Shown here in pieces: positions 1-6,196 of a DNA stretch of 7,929 nucleotides. The notes beneath the pieces were generated by a model, which saw nothing but the letters and a program-made list of their open reading frames with translations, ran no database searches and was not told the origin of the DNA. Within the stretch, counting starts at the first letter, position 1; each line of letters begins with the position of its first letter. The DNA is from JBKHXU01 sp046565865 (lineage in GTDB: Bacteria > Pseudomonadota > Gammaproteobacteria > Acidiferrobacterales > Sulfurifustaceae), in NCBI GenBank assembly GCA_046565865.1, contig JBKHXU010000043.1, positions 1 to 7,929 on the forward strand, read 5' to 3'. The translations under genes and the position numbers were made by a program.

Positions 1-69
1 GGGTTCGTCGTCGAGCAGACGCTCGATGACGGAGGGGCGCAGCTTCGCGTTTTTCCCAATGCGCGGCAT
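1..69 (-). CDS. tssE: TssE, gp25-like T6SS baseplate protein (N-terminal fragment, runs off window)
   Basis: Only the first 23 codons are present and the gene continues past the left edge. The ATG at 69-67 follows the stop of the second tssC after a single base (TGA-T-ATG). No convincing Shine-Dalgarno is visible, so translational coupling is likely. The peptide begins MPRIGKNAKLRPSVIERLLD, followed by DEP. The segment LRPSVIERLLDDEP resembles the conserved TssE opening (LxPSLLDRLxDDxP). TssE is the homologue of the T4 phage gp25 baseplate wedge protein; it acts in the cytoplasm, where it helps start sheath polymerisation. Its position directly after the TssC genes is common in T6SS loci. The call rests on a short match plus context, and the fragment is too small to assess integrity. 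Confidence 0.8.
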   Translation of the reverse strand, partial: MPRIGKNAKLRPSVIERLLDDEP

Positions 70-70
70 A

Positions 71-1597
71 TCAAGCGACCGATGCCAGCTCGGTGACCAG
101 CTCCAATTCAGACACCATGTGGTCCAGCTGATAGTGCGGGCGCAAGCGTATCTCGCACAGATATTGGCCGGGATTCATCGGATTCTCGCGGACCTTCACG
201 TCCGCCTCGCGCAGCGGGTAACGCGCCTGGTCTTCCCACTCGAAATCTTCGCGGCCGGTAGTGTAGTTGAGCAACCATTCGTGCAAAAACTTCTCGCACT
301 CGAACACGGTGACGAACGAACCGACTTTGTCGCGGAACATCACTTTAAGATAGTGCGCGATACGCGAGCCGCAAAAAATATGCTGCAACATTGTCGATAG
401 CTTGGCGTTGACCTTGGAGTCGCTCGGACCGACGAGCTTCGACTGTTGCACGGACTGGTTGTTGTAGAACGCCGCGAACGGCGCTTGATAGCACTGGCAC
501 AGCGGGATAAACCCGAGATCGCTCAGCTCTTTCTCCACCGTGTCGGTAACGACGACATCGGTGACGGGCTTGAACGCGACACCGTTGGGATCGGTTCTAA
601 ACCGGTCGACCGGCAGCGTGGTAACGAGTCCGCCCGCCAACTGGTTGCGCGGTACCCCACGGATATGGCCGAACCAACCAACGGTGGAGAACTCGCGGAT
701 CAGTATCGCACCGAACGCATAACAGCCATTGCCCCAAAGATATTGTCCGATGCCCGCACCCACTTGTTCGTGGAAGTGAACGCCCTTGTAGGTTCCCGCC
801 TCAACGGTATACGGCAAGCGCATGAGCGTCTTCGGCAGCGTCAGGCCGACGAAGCGCGAATCGGGCTTGTCGCGCAGGCTGCGCCAGCGGATGTATTCGT
901 TCTGGGTAAAAATATTGGCAATATTGATCGGCTGCCCGAGGCCAGCGAAATCCTCCAGACCGAAGAACCGGCTCGATACCGCCGCGATGAAGGGCGAGAA
1001 CGACGCGGCGGCGATCTGGGACAGCGCTTCGAGCGCGGAGATATCGTCGTACGGGTGCTCCGCCGACGGCTGATGGCTGATCTCATAGTCGCCGATCAAC
1101 GCGCCGTACGGCTCGCCTCCCGGCATCCCGTATTCTTCGCTGTAAACCTTGTGAAACAGCTGGCTTTGGTCGAACTCGAGCGCACGCGTAACGTCCTTCA
1201 CCACATCCGCCCAGCTGGCGTCGAGGACTTTCACCTTAACGCTGTGCCCCTCGTCCGCCTGTTCGACCAGCATCCACAGTCCACGCCAGGACGCTTCAAG
1301 TTTCTGGAACTTGGGATGATGCAGGATGTGATTCAGCTGCTCGCTGATGACTCTGTCGATCTCGGCGATCTGACGCGTCATAGCGTGTGCGACGCCGTCT
1401 ACGGATTCCTGAAAACAAGCCGGTATGCAATTGACTATCCAATACCGCAGCGCCGCATCATCGTCGCGCGTGGCGAGGAACTGACGCAGATCGGTCACGC
1501 TGGGCAATTGCGCCAACGCCTCGATCAATGCGATAGATAGACCCGGTGCGGCACCGGTTCCGCCGGGTACTTGCCGCTGTGGTGAGGAGTCAACCAT
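71..1597 (-). CDS. tssC2: Second TssC-family sheath protein (ImpD / TssC40-like paralogue)
   Basis: A 508-residue member of the TssC/VipB/EvpB family, the large subunit of the contractile T6SS sheath. Landmarks shared with the neighbouring TssC include HHPKFQKLEASWRGLWML (93-110), LEFDQSQLF (140-148), GGEPYGALIGDYE (160-172), IAAASFSPFIA (195-205), EYIRWRSLRDKPDSRFV (234-250), GSRIAHYLKVMFRDKVGSF (410-428) and LRPHYQLDHM near the C-terminus. It is clearly divergent: it has an extra N-terminal segment of about 60 residues (IALIEALAQLPSVTDLRQFL region) and a different middle around 265-345. This pattern fits ImpD of Rhizobium imp loci and TssC40 of Agrobacterium. The reading frame is open up to 1789, but the upstream 64 codons overlap tssC and look non-family. 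The ATG at 1597 starts a plausible N-terminus behind GGAAAAGG. The role is inferred to be a sheath or sheath-tip component co-assembling with TssB/TssC. Confidence 0.9.
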   Translation of the reverse strand: MVDSSPQRQVPGGTGAAPGLSIALIEALAQLPSVTDLRQFLATRDDDAALRYWIVNCIPACFQESVDGVAHAMTRQIAEIDRVISEQLNHILHHPKFQKLEASWRGLWMLVEQADEGHSVKVKVLDASWADVVKDVTRALEFDQSQLFHKVYSEEYGMPGGEPYGALIGDYEISHQPSAEHPYDDISALEALSQIAAASFSPFIAAVSSRFFGLEDFAGLGQPINIANIFTQNEYIRWRSLRDKPDSRFVGLTLPKTLMRLPYTVEAGTYKGVHFHEQVGAGIGQYLWGNGCYAFGAILIREFSTVGWFGHIRGVPRNQLAGGLVTTLPVDRFRTDPNGVAFKPVTDVVVTDTVEKELSDLGFIPLCQCYQAPFAAFYNNQSVQQSKLVGPSDSKVNAKLSTMLQHIFCGSRIAHYLKVMFRDKVGSFVTVFECEKFLHEWLLNYTTGREDFEWEDQARYPLREADVKVRENPMNPGQYLCEIRLRPHYQLDHMVSELELVTELASVA

Positions 1598-1683
1598 GCC
1601 TTTTCCGGCCCGAATCCGCCCGTCAACGCCGCGCGTTACGCGAACCGCCGACCGGCCCGCTATCCGGACCCCGCTCCCATGAA

Positions 1684-1706
1684 GCCGGCGACGCGAAATC
1701 GCCGGC
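1684..1706 (-). other. GC-rich hairpin between tssC and tssC2
   Basis: GCCGGCGA (1684-1691) and TCGCCGGC (1699-1706) are perfect 8-bp inverted arms around a 7-base loop. On the coding strand the hairpin begins two bases after the tandem stops of tssC (TAATAA, 1713-1708). No T-tract follows on the minus strand, so it is not a classical intrinsic terminator. It could act as an mRNA 3' stabiliser or partial attenuator, letting tssA-tssB-tssC transcript accumulate above the downstream genes. That role is inference; the structure itself is read directly. Confidence 0.6.
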
Positions 1707-1710
1707 GTTA

Positions 1711-3195
1711 TTATCCCGCCTTGGGAATCTTCGCTACCAAGCGCAACGAGGCGGTAAGCTCCTCCATTTGTAGCCATGGACGCAGCCATGCGATCGCGCT
1801 ATATGCGCCCGGCTGACCCGGAATCTCCTTCACCTCGATGGCGGCCTCGGCGAGGGGGTAGCGCGCCTTCATCTCGGCGCTTGCACCCGGGCTGCCGTTG
1901 ACGAAGTTGGCGATCCATTTGTTCAGCCACTGCTCCGCGTCCGACGCCTCCATGAACGAACCGACCTTGTCGCGCGCCATGACCTTGAGGAAGTGCGCGA
2001 TGCGGGATGTCGCCATGATGTAGGGCAGCCGCGCCGAAATTTCAGCGTTTGCCGTCGAGTCCGGATCGTCGAATTTTTTCGGTTTCTGCGCGGTTTGGGC
2101 CCCGAAGAAAACGGCGTAGTCGGTATTCTTGTAGTGGCACAGCGGCAGGAAGCCGAGCTTGCTCAATTCCGCCTCGCGGCGGTCGGTGATACCGATTTCG
2201 GTCGGACACTTCTGATCCATGTCGCCATCGTCGCTCATGAATACATGGCTCGGCAGGCCTTCCACCTTGCCTCCGCCTTCCGCGCCGCGAATGCTGGTGC
2301 ACCAGCCGTTCTCGGCGAACGCGCGCGTGAGTACCGCGCCCATCGCGTACGACGCATTCATCCAGCAATAGTGATCGTGCTCCTGGCGCAGCGGACGTCC
2401 GTCGGCGCTGACCGGCGCCTCCTCGAAGTTGAACGCCTCAACCGGCGCCGTTTCCTTGCCGTACGGCAGGCGCGCCAGTACACGCGGCATCGTCAATACG
2501 ACGAAACGCGAGTCCTCGCTGTCGCGGAAGCTGCGCCACTTGATGTACTCGCCGGACTGGAAGATCTTCTGCAAGTCGCGCGGTTTGGACAGTTCGGTAA
2601 AGCTGTCGAATCCGAACATCTGCGGCGCCGCCGATGCGATAAACGGGCAGAAACTGGCGGCTGCGATATTGGACATATTGGTCAGCAGATTGACGTCGTC
2701 CGGGTGCGCGGAAAACTCGTAGTCGCCGACGAGCGCGGTATACGGCTCGCCACCGGCGCTGCCGAATTCGTATTCATAGAGCTTTTTGAACAGCTGGCTC
2801 TGGTCGAACTCGACCGCCTTTTCCAGATCGCGTGCCAGTTCCTTTTTGCTGATATTGAGCATGCGGATCTTCAGCTGATTGCTGGTCTCCGTATTACTCA
2901 CCAGATGATGCAACCCACGCCACGAACCCTCGAGCTTGCGAAATTTCTCGTGGTGCATGATGGCGCTCAGCTGCGCGCTCATGGCACGGTCGAGCGCGGC
3001 GATGGCGGCGTTGATGGTGACCGTCAGGTTCTTGTTCCACGTTACGGTGCCCTTCAACGCCTCCTGCGTCAGGGCACGCAGCAACTCCTCGGTTTCGTCG
3101 CGAGGCGTCTGCTTGGTCGCGGTAATGGCCTGCTCCAGGAAACCGACTTCTTCCGTTTTCAGTTCCTGCGTTTCGGATTGCTGTTTCTTAGTCAT
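1711..3195 (-). CDS. tssC: TssC (VipB/EvpB), T6SS contractile sheath large subunit
   Basis: The 494-residue length is typical for TssC. TssC pairs with TssB to build the cytoplasmic tail sheath around the Hcp tube; contraction of the sheath drives the needle into target cells. Family landmarks are FRKLEGSWRGLHHLV (85-99), VEFDQSQLFKKLYE (128-141), GGEPYTALVGDYEF (148-161), IAAASFCPFIASA (177-189), EYIKWRSFRDSEDSRFV (216-232), SRIAHFLKVMARDKVGSF (397-414) and the C-terminal LRPWLQMEELTASLRLVAKI. The ATG overlaps the tssB stop in an ATGA, with GGCGGGAAAG just upstream, so translation is probably coupled to tssB, as expected for a heterodimer. It ends with back-to-back stops (TAATAA). No frameshift or missing block is visible, and this copy looks like the main sheath subunit. 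Confidence 0.97.
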   Translation of the reverse strand: MTKKQQSETQELKTEEVGFLEQAITATKQTPRDETEELLRALTQEALKGTVTWNKNLTVTINAAIAALDRAMSAQLSAIMHHEKFRKLEGSWRGLHHLVSNTETSNQLKIRMLNISKKELARDLEKAVEFDQSQLFKKLYEYEFGSAGGEPYTALVGDYEFSAHPDDVNLLTNMSNIAAASFCPFIASAAPQMFGFDSFTELSKPRDLQKIFQSGEYIKWRSFRDSEDSRFVVLTMPRVLARLPYGKETAPVEAFNFEEAPVSADGRPLRQEHDHYCWMNASYAMGAVLTRAFAENGWCTSIRGAEGGGKVEGLPSHVFMSDDGDMDQKCPTEIGITDRREAELSKLGFLPLCHYKNTDYAVFFGAQTAQKPKKFDDPDSTANAEISARLPYIMATSRIAHFLKVMARDKVGSFMEASDAEQWLNKWIANFVNGSPGASAEMKARYPLAEAAIEVKEIPGQPGAYSAIAWLRPWLQMEELTASLRLVAKIPKAG

Positions 3196-3713
3196 ACTTT
3201 CCCGCCTTTATCGTCACCCTTGTCGACGCCCAGCTCCTTAGAGAGGGCGGATAGCGCTTTTGCGTCTTTCAGCACCTCTTCCAGCAACGACTCGAGCGCG
3301 TCGGATCGATCCGCCTTGGTGAGGAGATCGCGCAGCTTGTTGCGCGTTTCCATCAGCTTCTTCAGCGGCTCGACTTTTTCCACGATCTTGTGCGGCTCGA
3401 AGTCTTCGATGCTCTTGAAGTCGAGTTTGACCGACATTTCGGTGCCATCGCCCTGCAAGGTATTCGGCACTTTCATGGATACCGCGGGCGCAATATTGGC
3501 CATCACGTCGTTGAAGTTGTCGCGATCGATCTGCGAAAACTTGCGGTCCTTCAGCGGCTTCTTTTCTTCGTTGTCCCCCGAGTAGTCCCCCATCACGCCC
3601 ATGACGAAGGGGATTTCCTTCTTGACGACACCGCCGTTGGTTTCCAGATCGTAGGTGATATGTACCCTAGGTTTTCTCACCCGTTTCAACTTGTCATGAA
3701 TACTGTCTGCCAT
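3192..3713 (-). CDS. tssB: TssB (VipA), T6SS contractile sheath small subunit
   Basis: A 173-residue protein of usual TssB length. TssB heterodimerises with TssC; together they form the interlaced sheath that ClpV later disassembles. Visible family motifs are RVHITYDLETNG (16-27), PFVMGVMGDYSG (35-46), RKFSQIDRDNFNDVMANIAP (57-76), LDFKSIEDFEPHKIV (97-111) and a long charged helix at about 112-160 (VEPLKKLMETRNKLRDLL). The tail is Lys/Gly/Asp-rich (KGDDKGGKV). The start is firm: an AGGAGGG lies 6 nt before the ATG. It follows tssA after 111 nt, in which I see no clear promoter, and it overlaps tssC by 4 nt, so co-transcription with both is likely. Confidence 0.97.
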   Translation of the reverse strand: MADSIHDKLKRVRKPRVHITYDLETNGGVVKKEIPFVMGVMGDYSGDNEEKKPLKDRKFSQIDRDNFNDVMANIAPAVSMKVPNTLQGDGTEMSVKLDFKSIEDFEPHKIVEKVEPLKKLMETRNKLRDLLTKADRSDALESLLEEVLKDAKALSALSKELGVDKGDDKGGKV

Positions 3714-3719
3714 GGTTTT

Positions 3720-3726
3720 CCCTCCT
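3720..3726 (-). promoter_or_regulatory. Strong ribosome binding site of tssB
   Basis: The coding strand reads AGGAGGG, a near-perfect anti-Shine-Dalgarno match, 6 nt before the tssB ATG. It is the strongest site in the T6SS block, consistent with high demand for sheath subunits, and it fixes the tssB start. Confidence 0.8.
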
Positions 3727-3824
3727 AAGGGTACGTCAAGGTCGGCGTGCTGGTTGGTAAACGGCGCTGAGCAGCATTGGCCACGTCCGAAGACAAAGCC
3801 ATGGGATAGCGATCAGCGTGAAAT

Positions 3825-4928
3825 TCATCGTTCATTGGCGCTGCCTCCCGGGTTTACGCCCGTGAGCGAACCGTAGGTCGTGCGCGAGCCGGAGTCCGGT
3901 ATCAGTTCATCCATCAGTTCTGCCAACGACATGTTGCCCCAGCGCACCGCCTTTTCGATGATGTATGAAATAGGGGAATGGGGTTCCGTGCGCCGAAAGA
4001 ACTGCGAGATGTGGTTGAGCTGCTGAAACGCCTCTTGGCGTGACTTGATCGCTCCGCCGGCGATCGCGACCGCACCGCCGCCGGCGCCGTCGGGGACGTA
4101 TGCCGCTTCGTCCTCCGGCTGCGGCAGCTTGTGTTTGGCGATGTGATTAATTGCGCCCAGTATTTCGCCAAGAATATTAATAATGTTCGCTGTCGGCGGC
4201 GCCTTGTGGGAGCCGCATCGCTCCGTTAGCAGCTGTCCCAGCTTCCGATATTCTTCCAATGCGTCGCGTACGTCGTCGCGCAGGTTGACATAAAACTCGG
4301 TGCTGGACTGCTCCACCGCCTTGAGCACGTCGTCCAAGGTGAAGCCATTCTTGGCGATTTGATCGGCGCGTGCCTTCTCGTCCGTAATGCGTTGCGCCTC
4401 GACCGCCTGTTTGTACTGCCAAAATGCAAATGATCCAAGTTCGCCCGCCTGTGTAATGGCGGTGGTGCGGATGGGAGCGATCAGCACCCCTTCCGCGCCC
4501 TCCCCGTTCAGTCCGGTCAGCGCGGCGACGCGCGTTTCGATACCGTCTTCATCGGGCAGTGGATAGATGCCGTCCCAATACTTCTCGATCAGTTGCCGGA
4601 TAAGCGCGAACCCGTCACGCAGACCGGCAAACCCGGACTTGCGCGTAAGACACTCGACATACCAGCACGCGATCTCCAGGTCCTTGCTTTGGCGTTTGAG
4701 AACATTGGGGGCGTGCTCGCATACGACGCGCCAGTGCTCGTCCGCCTCGGATTTACCTTCACTGAAGAGATGACTCCGCTCCGCCGCGCGTGCGGCCTTG
4801 CGCGCGTCGCGAACCAATGCGTACGCCGCGGTCGGCGACGCATCCTTTCTAAGATCGACACCAACGAGGTTATCAGCGGATACGGGCTCTACTAAGCCGC
4901 TGATGTCGATAACCTGTGGCGATGGCAT
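3825..4928 (-). CDS. tssA: TssA (ImpA), T6SS baseplate/sheath assembly protein
   Basis: A 367-residue protein with the ImpA_N domain in the N-terminal half (about residues 15-160). Landmarks are DARKAARAAER (41-51), LKRQSKDLEIACWYVECLTR (77-96), FAGLRDGFALI (100-110), the IEKYWDGIYPLPDEDG segment (114-129) and the A-L-T-GLNGEG region. A charged helical linker follows (about 170-235). After an Ala/Gly-rich stretch (280-293) comes the conserved C-terminal block: SRQEAFQQLNHISQFFRRTE (296-315) and then PHSPISYIIEKAVRWGNMSL. TssA contacts the membrane complex and baseplate and coordinates tube and sheath polymerisation. The frame is open upstream to 4985 via a TTG, but the ATG at 4928 has GGGAGG 5 nt before it and starts at the family's usual position. 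It is the first gene of the T6SS block, downstream of a predicted promoter. The C-terminus is short, so it resembles compact TssA proteins. Confidence 0.94.
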   Translation of the reverse strand: MPSPQVIDISGLVEPVSADNLVGVDLRKDASPTAAYALVRDARKAARAAERSHLFSEGKSEADEHWRVVCEHAPNVLKRQSKDLEIACWYVECLTRKSGFAGLRDGFALIRQLIEKYWDGIYPLPDEDGIETRVAALTGLNGEGAEGVLIAPIRTTAITQAGELGSFAFWQYKQAVEAQRITDEKARADQIAKNGFTLDDVLKAVEQSSTEFYVNLRDDVRDALEEYRKLGQLLTERCGSHKAPPTANIINILGEILGAINHIAKHKLPQPEDEAAYVPDGAGGGAVAIAGGAIKSRQEAFQQLNHISQFFRRTEPHSPISYIIEKAVRWGNMSLAELMDELIPDSGSRTTYGSLTGVNPGGSANER

Positions 4929-4933
4929 GCAGT

Positions 4934-4939
4934 CCTCCC
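4934..4939 (-). promoter_or_regulatory. Ribosome binding site that decides the tssA start
   Basis: GGGAGG on the minus strand lies 5 nt before the ATG at 4928-4926. It supports this start over the upstream TTG (4985), which would add 19 residues (NYPLRHQVECNKRSREDC) with no resemblance to TssA. Confidence 0.75.
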
Positions 4940-5104
4940 TACTCCTTTTATTGCATTCAACCTGGTGTCTAAGCGGATAGTTCAATCCGGCCGTTGTCGG
5001 CGAGCACTCGTGATCGAATGAGACCTAGTCCTACACTTAGTATTCGTATCTTAGCCAATCCTTGTAATACGCCGGGCGAAACGCACAAACCCTGAGATCG
5101 TGCT

Positions 5105-5121
5105 AACCAAAACCCTTGGTT
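5105..5121 (-). promoter_or_regulatory. Small palindrome at the predicted T6SS transcription start (possible operator)
   Basis: AACCAA (5105-5110) and TTGGTT (5116-5121) form a perfect 6-bp inverted repeat around 5 bases. It starts two bases past the predicted -10 element (5129-5124), so it would cover the transcription start. This placement would suit a repressor site, or a weak hairpin at the 5' end of the mRNA. The function is inferred from position only. Confidence 0.35.
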
Positions 5122-5123
5122 TC

Positions 5124-5151
5124 ATTGTAACCGCCACAAAAAGCCTGTCCA
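5124..5151 (-). promoter_or_regulatory. Predicted sigma70-type promoter of the T6SS operon
   Basis: On the minus strand TGGACA (5151-5146) lies 16 nt before TACAAT (5129-5124). Each hexamer matches the bacterial housekeeping consensus at 5 of 6 positions. The DNA upstream of the -35 is A/T-rich, and the nearest gene downstream is tssA. The expected start near 5117 gives a leader of about 190 nt. I saw no sigma54-type GG/GC element with proper spacing. This is the best promoter candidate in the gap, without experimental support. Confidence 0.5.
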
Positions 5152-5192
5152 ACTGTTTAATCTTTCTAAACTTTCTCATATTCGACTGTTTA
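5152..5192 (-). repeat. Spaced direct repeat TAAACAGT upstream of the -35 element
   Basis: The minus strand carries TAAACAGT at 5192-5185 and again at 5159-5152, offset by 33 bp, about three helical turns. Outside the core both copies share a G three bases upstream, a G two bases downstream and an A four bases downstream. The nearer copy abuts the predicted -35 hexamer at 5151. Same-face spacing next to a promoter resembles activator half-sites, but two 8-mers in A/T-rich DNA could also arise by chance. Confidence 0.35.
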
Positions 5193-5220
5193 TACTTGTT
5201 CTAACTCGCCCGAGGTTTCC

Positions 5221-5264
5221 GTCGCGGATCTATCGAGAATCAATAACTTGATTGGCTCCGCGAC
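5221..5264. repeat. Nested perfect inverted repeat after the AgmX-type gene
   Basis: The outer arms GTCGCGGA (5221-5228) and TCCGCGAC (5257-5264) are an exact 8-bp inverted repeat. Inside them AATCAA (5238-5243) and TTGATT (5248-5253) form a second exact 6-bp repeat with a TAAC loop. The internal loop is asymmetric (9 and 3 bases). On the minus strand it begins 5 bases after the stop of the AgmX-type gene. No T-run follows on either strand, so it is not a canonical intrinsic terminator. A transcript-end structure or a protein-binding palindrome are both possible. Confidence 0.5.
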
Positions 5265-5269
5265 TGACG

Positions 5270-6193
5270 TTACGAGGGTAAAAACTCCACCGGGATTGTG
5301 ACCGTAAAGGGCCCACCTTCGCTTACCCCAAAGTCGAGTTGCCGCACCCGGGCGAGCAGCGAGGCCTCCAGCTCCGGCGCGTTCAATTCGTTGGATTTCA
5401 CCACGACATCCGCTACCCGCCCGGAAGGCAGAATCGTGATGACGAGCACAATTTTGCCCTTCAGTCCGGGGTTGTTGCGGCGCGCACGATTATAGAGGGC
5501 GTACAGCACGCTTTTGTGGCGATCCATTACGACCGCAACGTCCTCTTCCGCCCGCCCTTTGCCTTTCCCAGCGCGATTGACGCCAAAGGCGGATGTCTTG
5601 CCGGTGCCAATCTGACCCTTGTCTGTTAGCAACGCCGCGACACGTTCACTGCGCCCATCGGCCAACTTGGTGGGTGCGGTGGTGCCGTGCTGCAATACTT
5701 GTCGGGGTCCGCCGCTTGCAGTTCGCCTACCACCCTCCGCCGTCAATATATTGGTGTCGATCGTCGCCACTTGCGTGCCCGCGGCAGAAGTCGTGACTCG
5801 CCGCGACGCCATCGCGCTAATGTCCGAACTGTCCGCGATCTTGGCGAGCTCACCGGCCAGCGCCCCAAGTCCTTTGTTCTGCACTTGCTTTCGTGCCTGC
5901 TGTTCGGCCCGCGTTAAAGGCTTGCGCTCTTTTGTTACGTCCGGCTTCACCGCCTCCGGCTCCGGCGCTTTCACGACCGGGGGCGGGGGTGGTGCCTGGC
6001 GTTCGAGCACGAGCTTGGCCAGGCGCGGCGGCACCTCGGCCTCCTGTCGGTCGACCTTGGGCAGCGGCAGAAACGGCATGATGACGCTCAGCAGCACGAA
6101 GAGGATCAGCAGCCGGCGTAGGATCGTGCGGAAGCGCCTTTCGTCCTCTTCCGAGACGGTCCAGGGGAGCGCGGCGGAGGCGTAGTACGACAT
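5270..6193 (-). CDS. TonB-like periplasm-spanning protein with AgmX/PglI-type C-terminal domain
   Basis: This 307-residue protein has a TonB-like layout. A basic cytoplasmic N-terminus precedes one membrane segment (about 26-45, LRRLLILFVLLSVIMPFLPL). A proline-rich stretch follows (67-86, with APPPPPVVKAPEPEAV), then a charged linker with KGLGALAGELAKIADS (107-122). After a Gly/Ala/Thr-rich region comes a C-terminal domain (about 218-305) with VMDRHKSVLYALYNRARRNN, LKGKIVLVITILPSGRVADV, SNELNAPELEASLLARVRQL and the ending TIPVEFLPS. That domain matches the AgmX/PglI C-terminal family, named after Myxococcus gliding-motility proteins but widespread in Proteobacteria. It is the last gene of the exbB-exbD-exbD block, 3 nt after the exbD stop. 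It probably transmits proton-driven motion from the ExbB/ExbD complex across the periplasm. The substrate is unknown; no partner receptor lies in the window. Confidence 0.82.
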   Translation of the reverse strand: MSYYASAALPWTVSEEDERRFRTILRRLLILFVLLSVIMPFLPLPKVDRQEAEVPPRLAKLVLERQAPPPPPVVKAPEPEAVKPDVTKERKPLTRAEQQARKQVQNKGLGALAGELAKIADSSDISAMASRRVTTSAAGTQVATIDTNILTAEGGRRTASGGPRQVLQHGTTAPTKLADGRSERVAALLTDKGQIGTGKTSAFGVNRAGKGKGRAEEDVAVVMDRHKSVLYALYNRARRNNPGLKGKIVLVITILPSGRVADVVVKSNELNAPELEASLLARVRQLDFGVSEGGPFTVTIPVEFLPS

Positions 6194-6196
6194 GCG

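Larger units (their letters stand above)
4929..5269. other. Non-coding gap between the Exb/AgmX and T6SS operons
   Basis: These 341 bases carry no credible gene on either strand and are visibly richer in A and T than the flanking coding DNA. In order of minus-strand transcription they hold a nested inverted repeat (5264-5221), an A/T-rich stretch with a spaced direct repeat, a sigma70-like promoter, a small palindrome and a leader of about 190 nt running to tssA. No tRNA, transposon end or long repeat was recognised. The gap is the likely boundary between two transcription units. Confidence 0.7.

Noticed and set aside
446..1540. Long plus-strand open frame of 364 codons opposite the second tssC
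   Set aside because: It is Arg-rich with no recognisable domain and lies wholly antisense to a firm TssC-family gene. It is a frame shadow of GC-rich coding DNA.
1598..1789. N-terminal extension of the second tssC by 64 codons
   Set aside because: It would overlap the end of tssC, cross the hairpin and add Arg/Gly-rich residues unlike any TssC. The ATG at 1597 gives a normal-length protein.
1993..3585. Plus-strand open frame of 530 codons opposite tssC and tssB
   Set aside because: It spans two well-supported genes on the other strand, including their junction. Its product is Arg/Leu/Val-rich without family features.
4929..4985. Upstream TTG start for tssA
   Set aside because: The ATG at 4928 has a strong ribosome site at the right distance. 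The extra residues do not resemble TssA.
5221..5264. Intrinsic terminator call for the nested inverted repeat
   Set aside because: There is no run of T after either arm on either strand, and the stem is interrupted by an asymmetric internal loop. Recorded as a repeat instead.
4929..5269. sigma54 promoter or CRISPR-like repeats in the gap
   Set aside because: No GG/GC pair with correct spacing and flanking bases was found. The only repeats are a two-copy 8-mer and short palindromes, not a regular array.
5619..6185. Plus-strand open frames opposite the AgmX-type gene
   Set aside because: They are Ser/Arg/Ala-rich translations without domains, antisense to a gene with a clear TonB-like layout and tight operon spacing.
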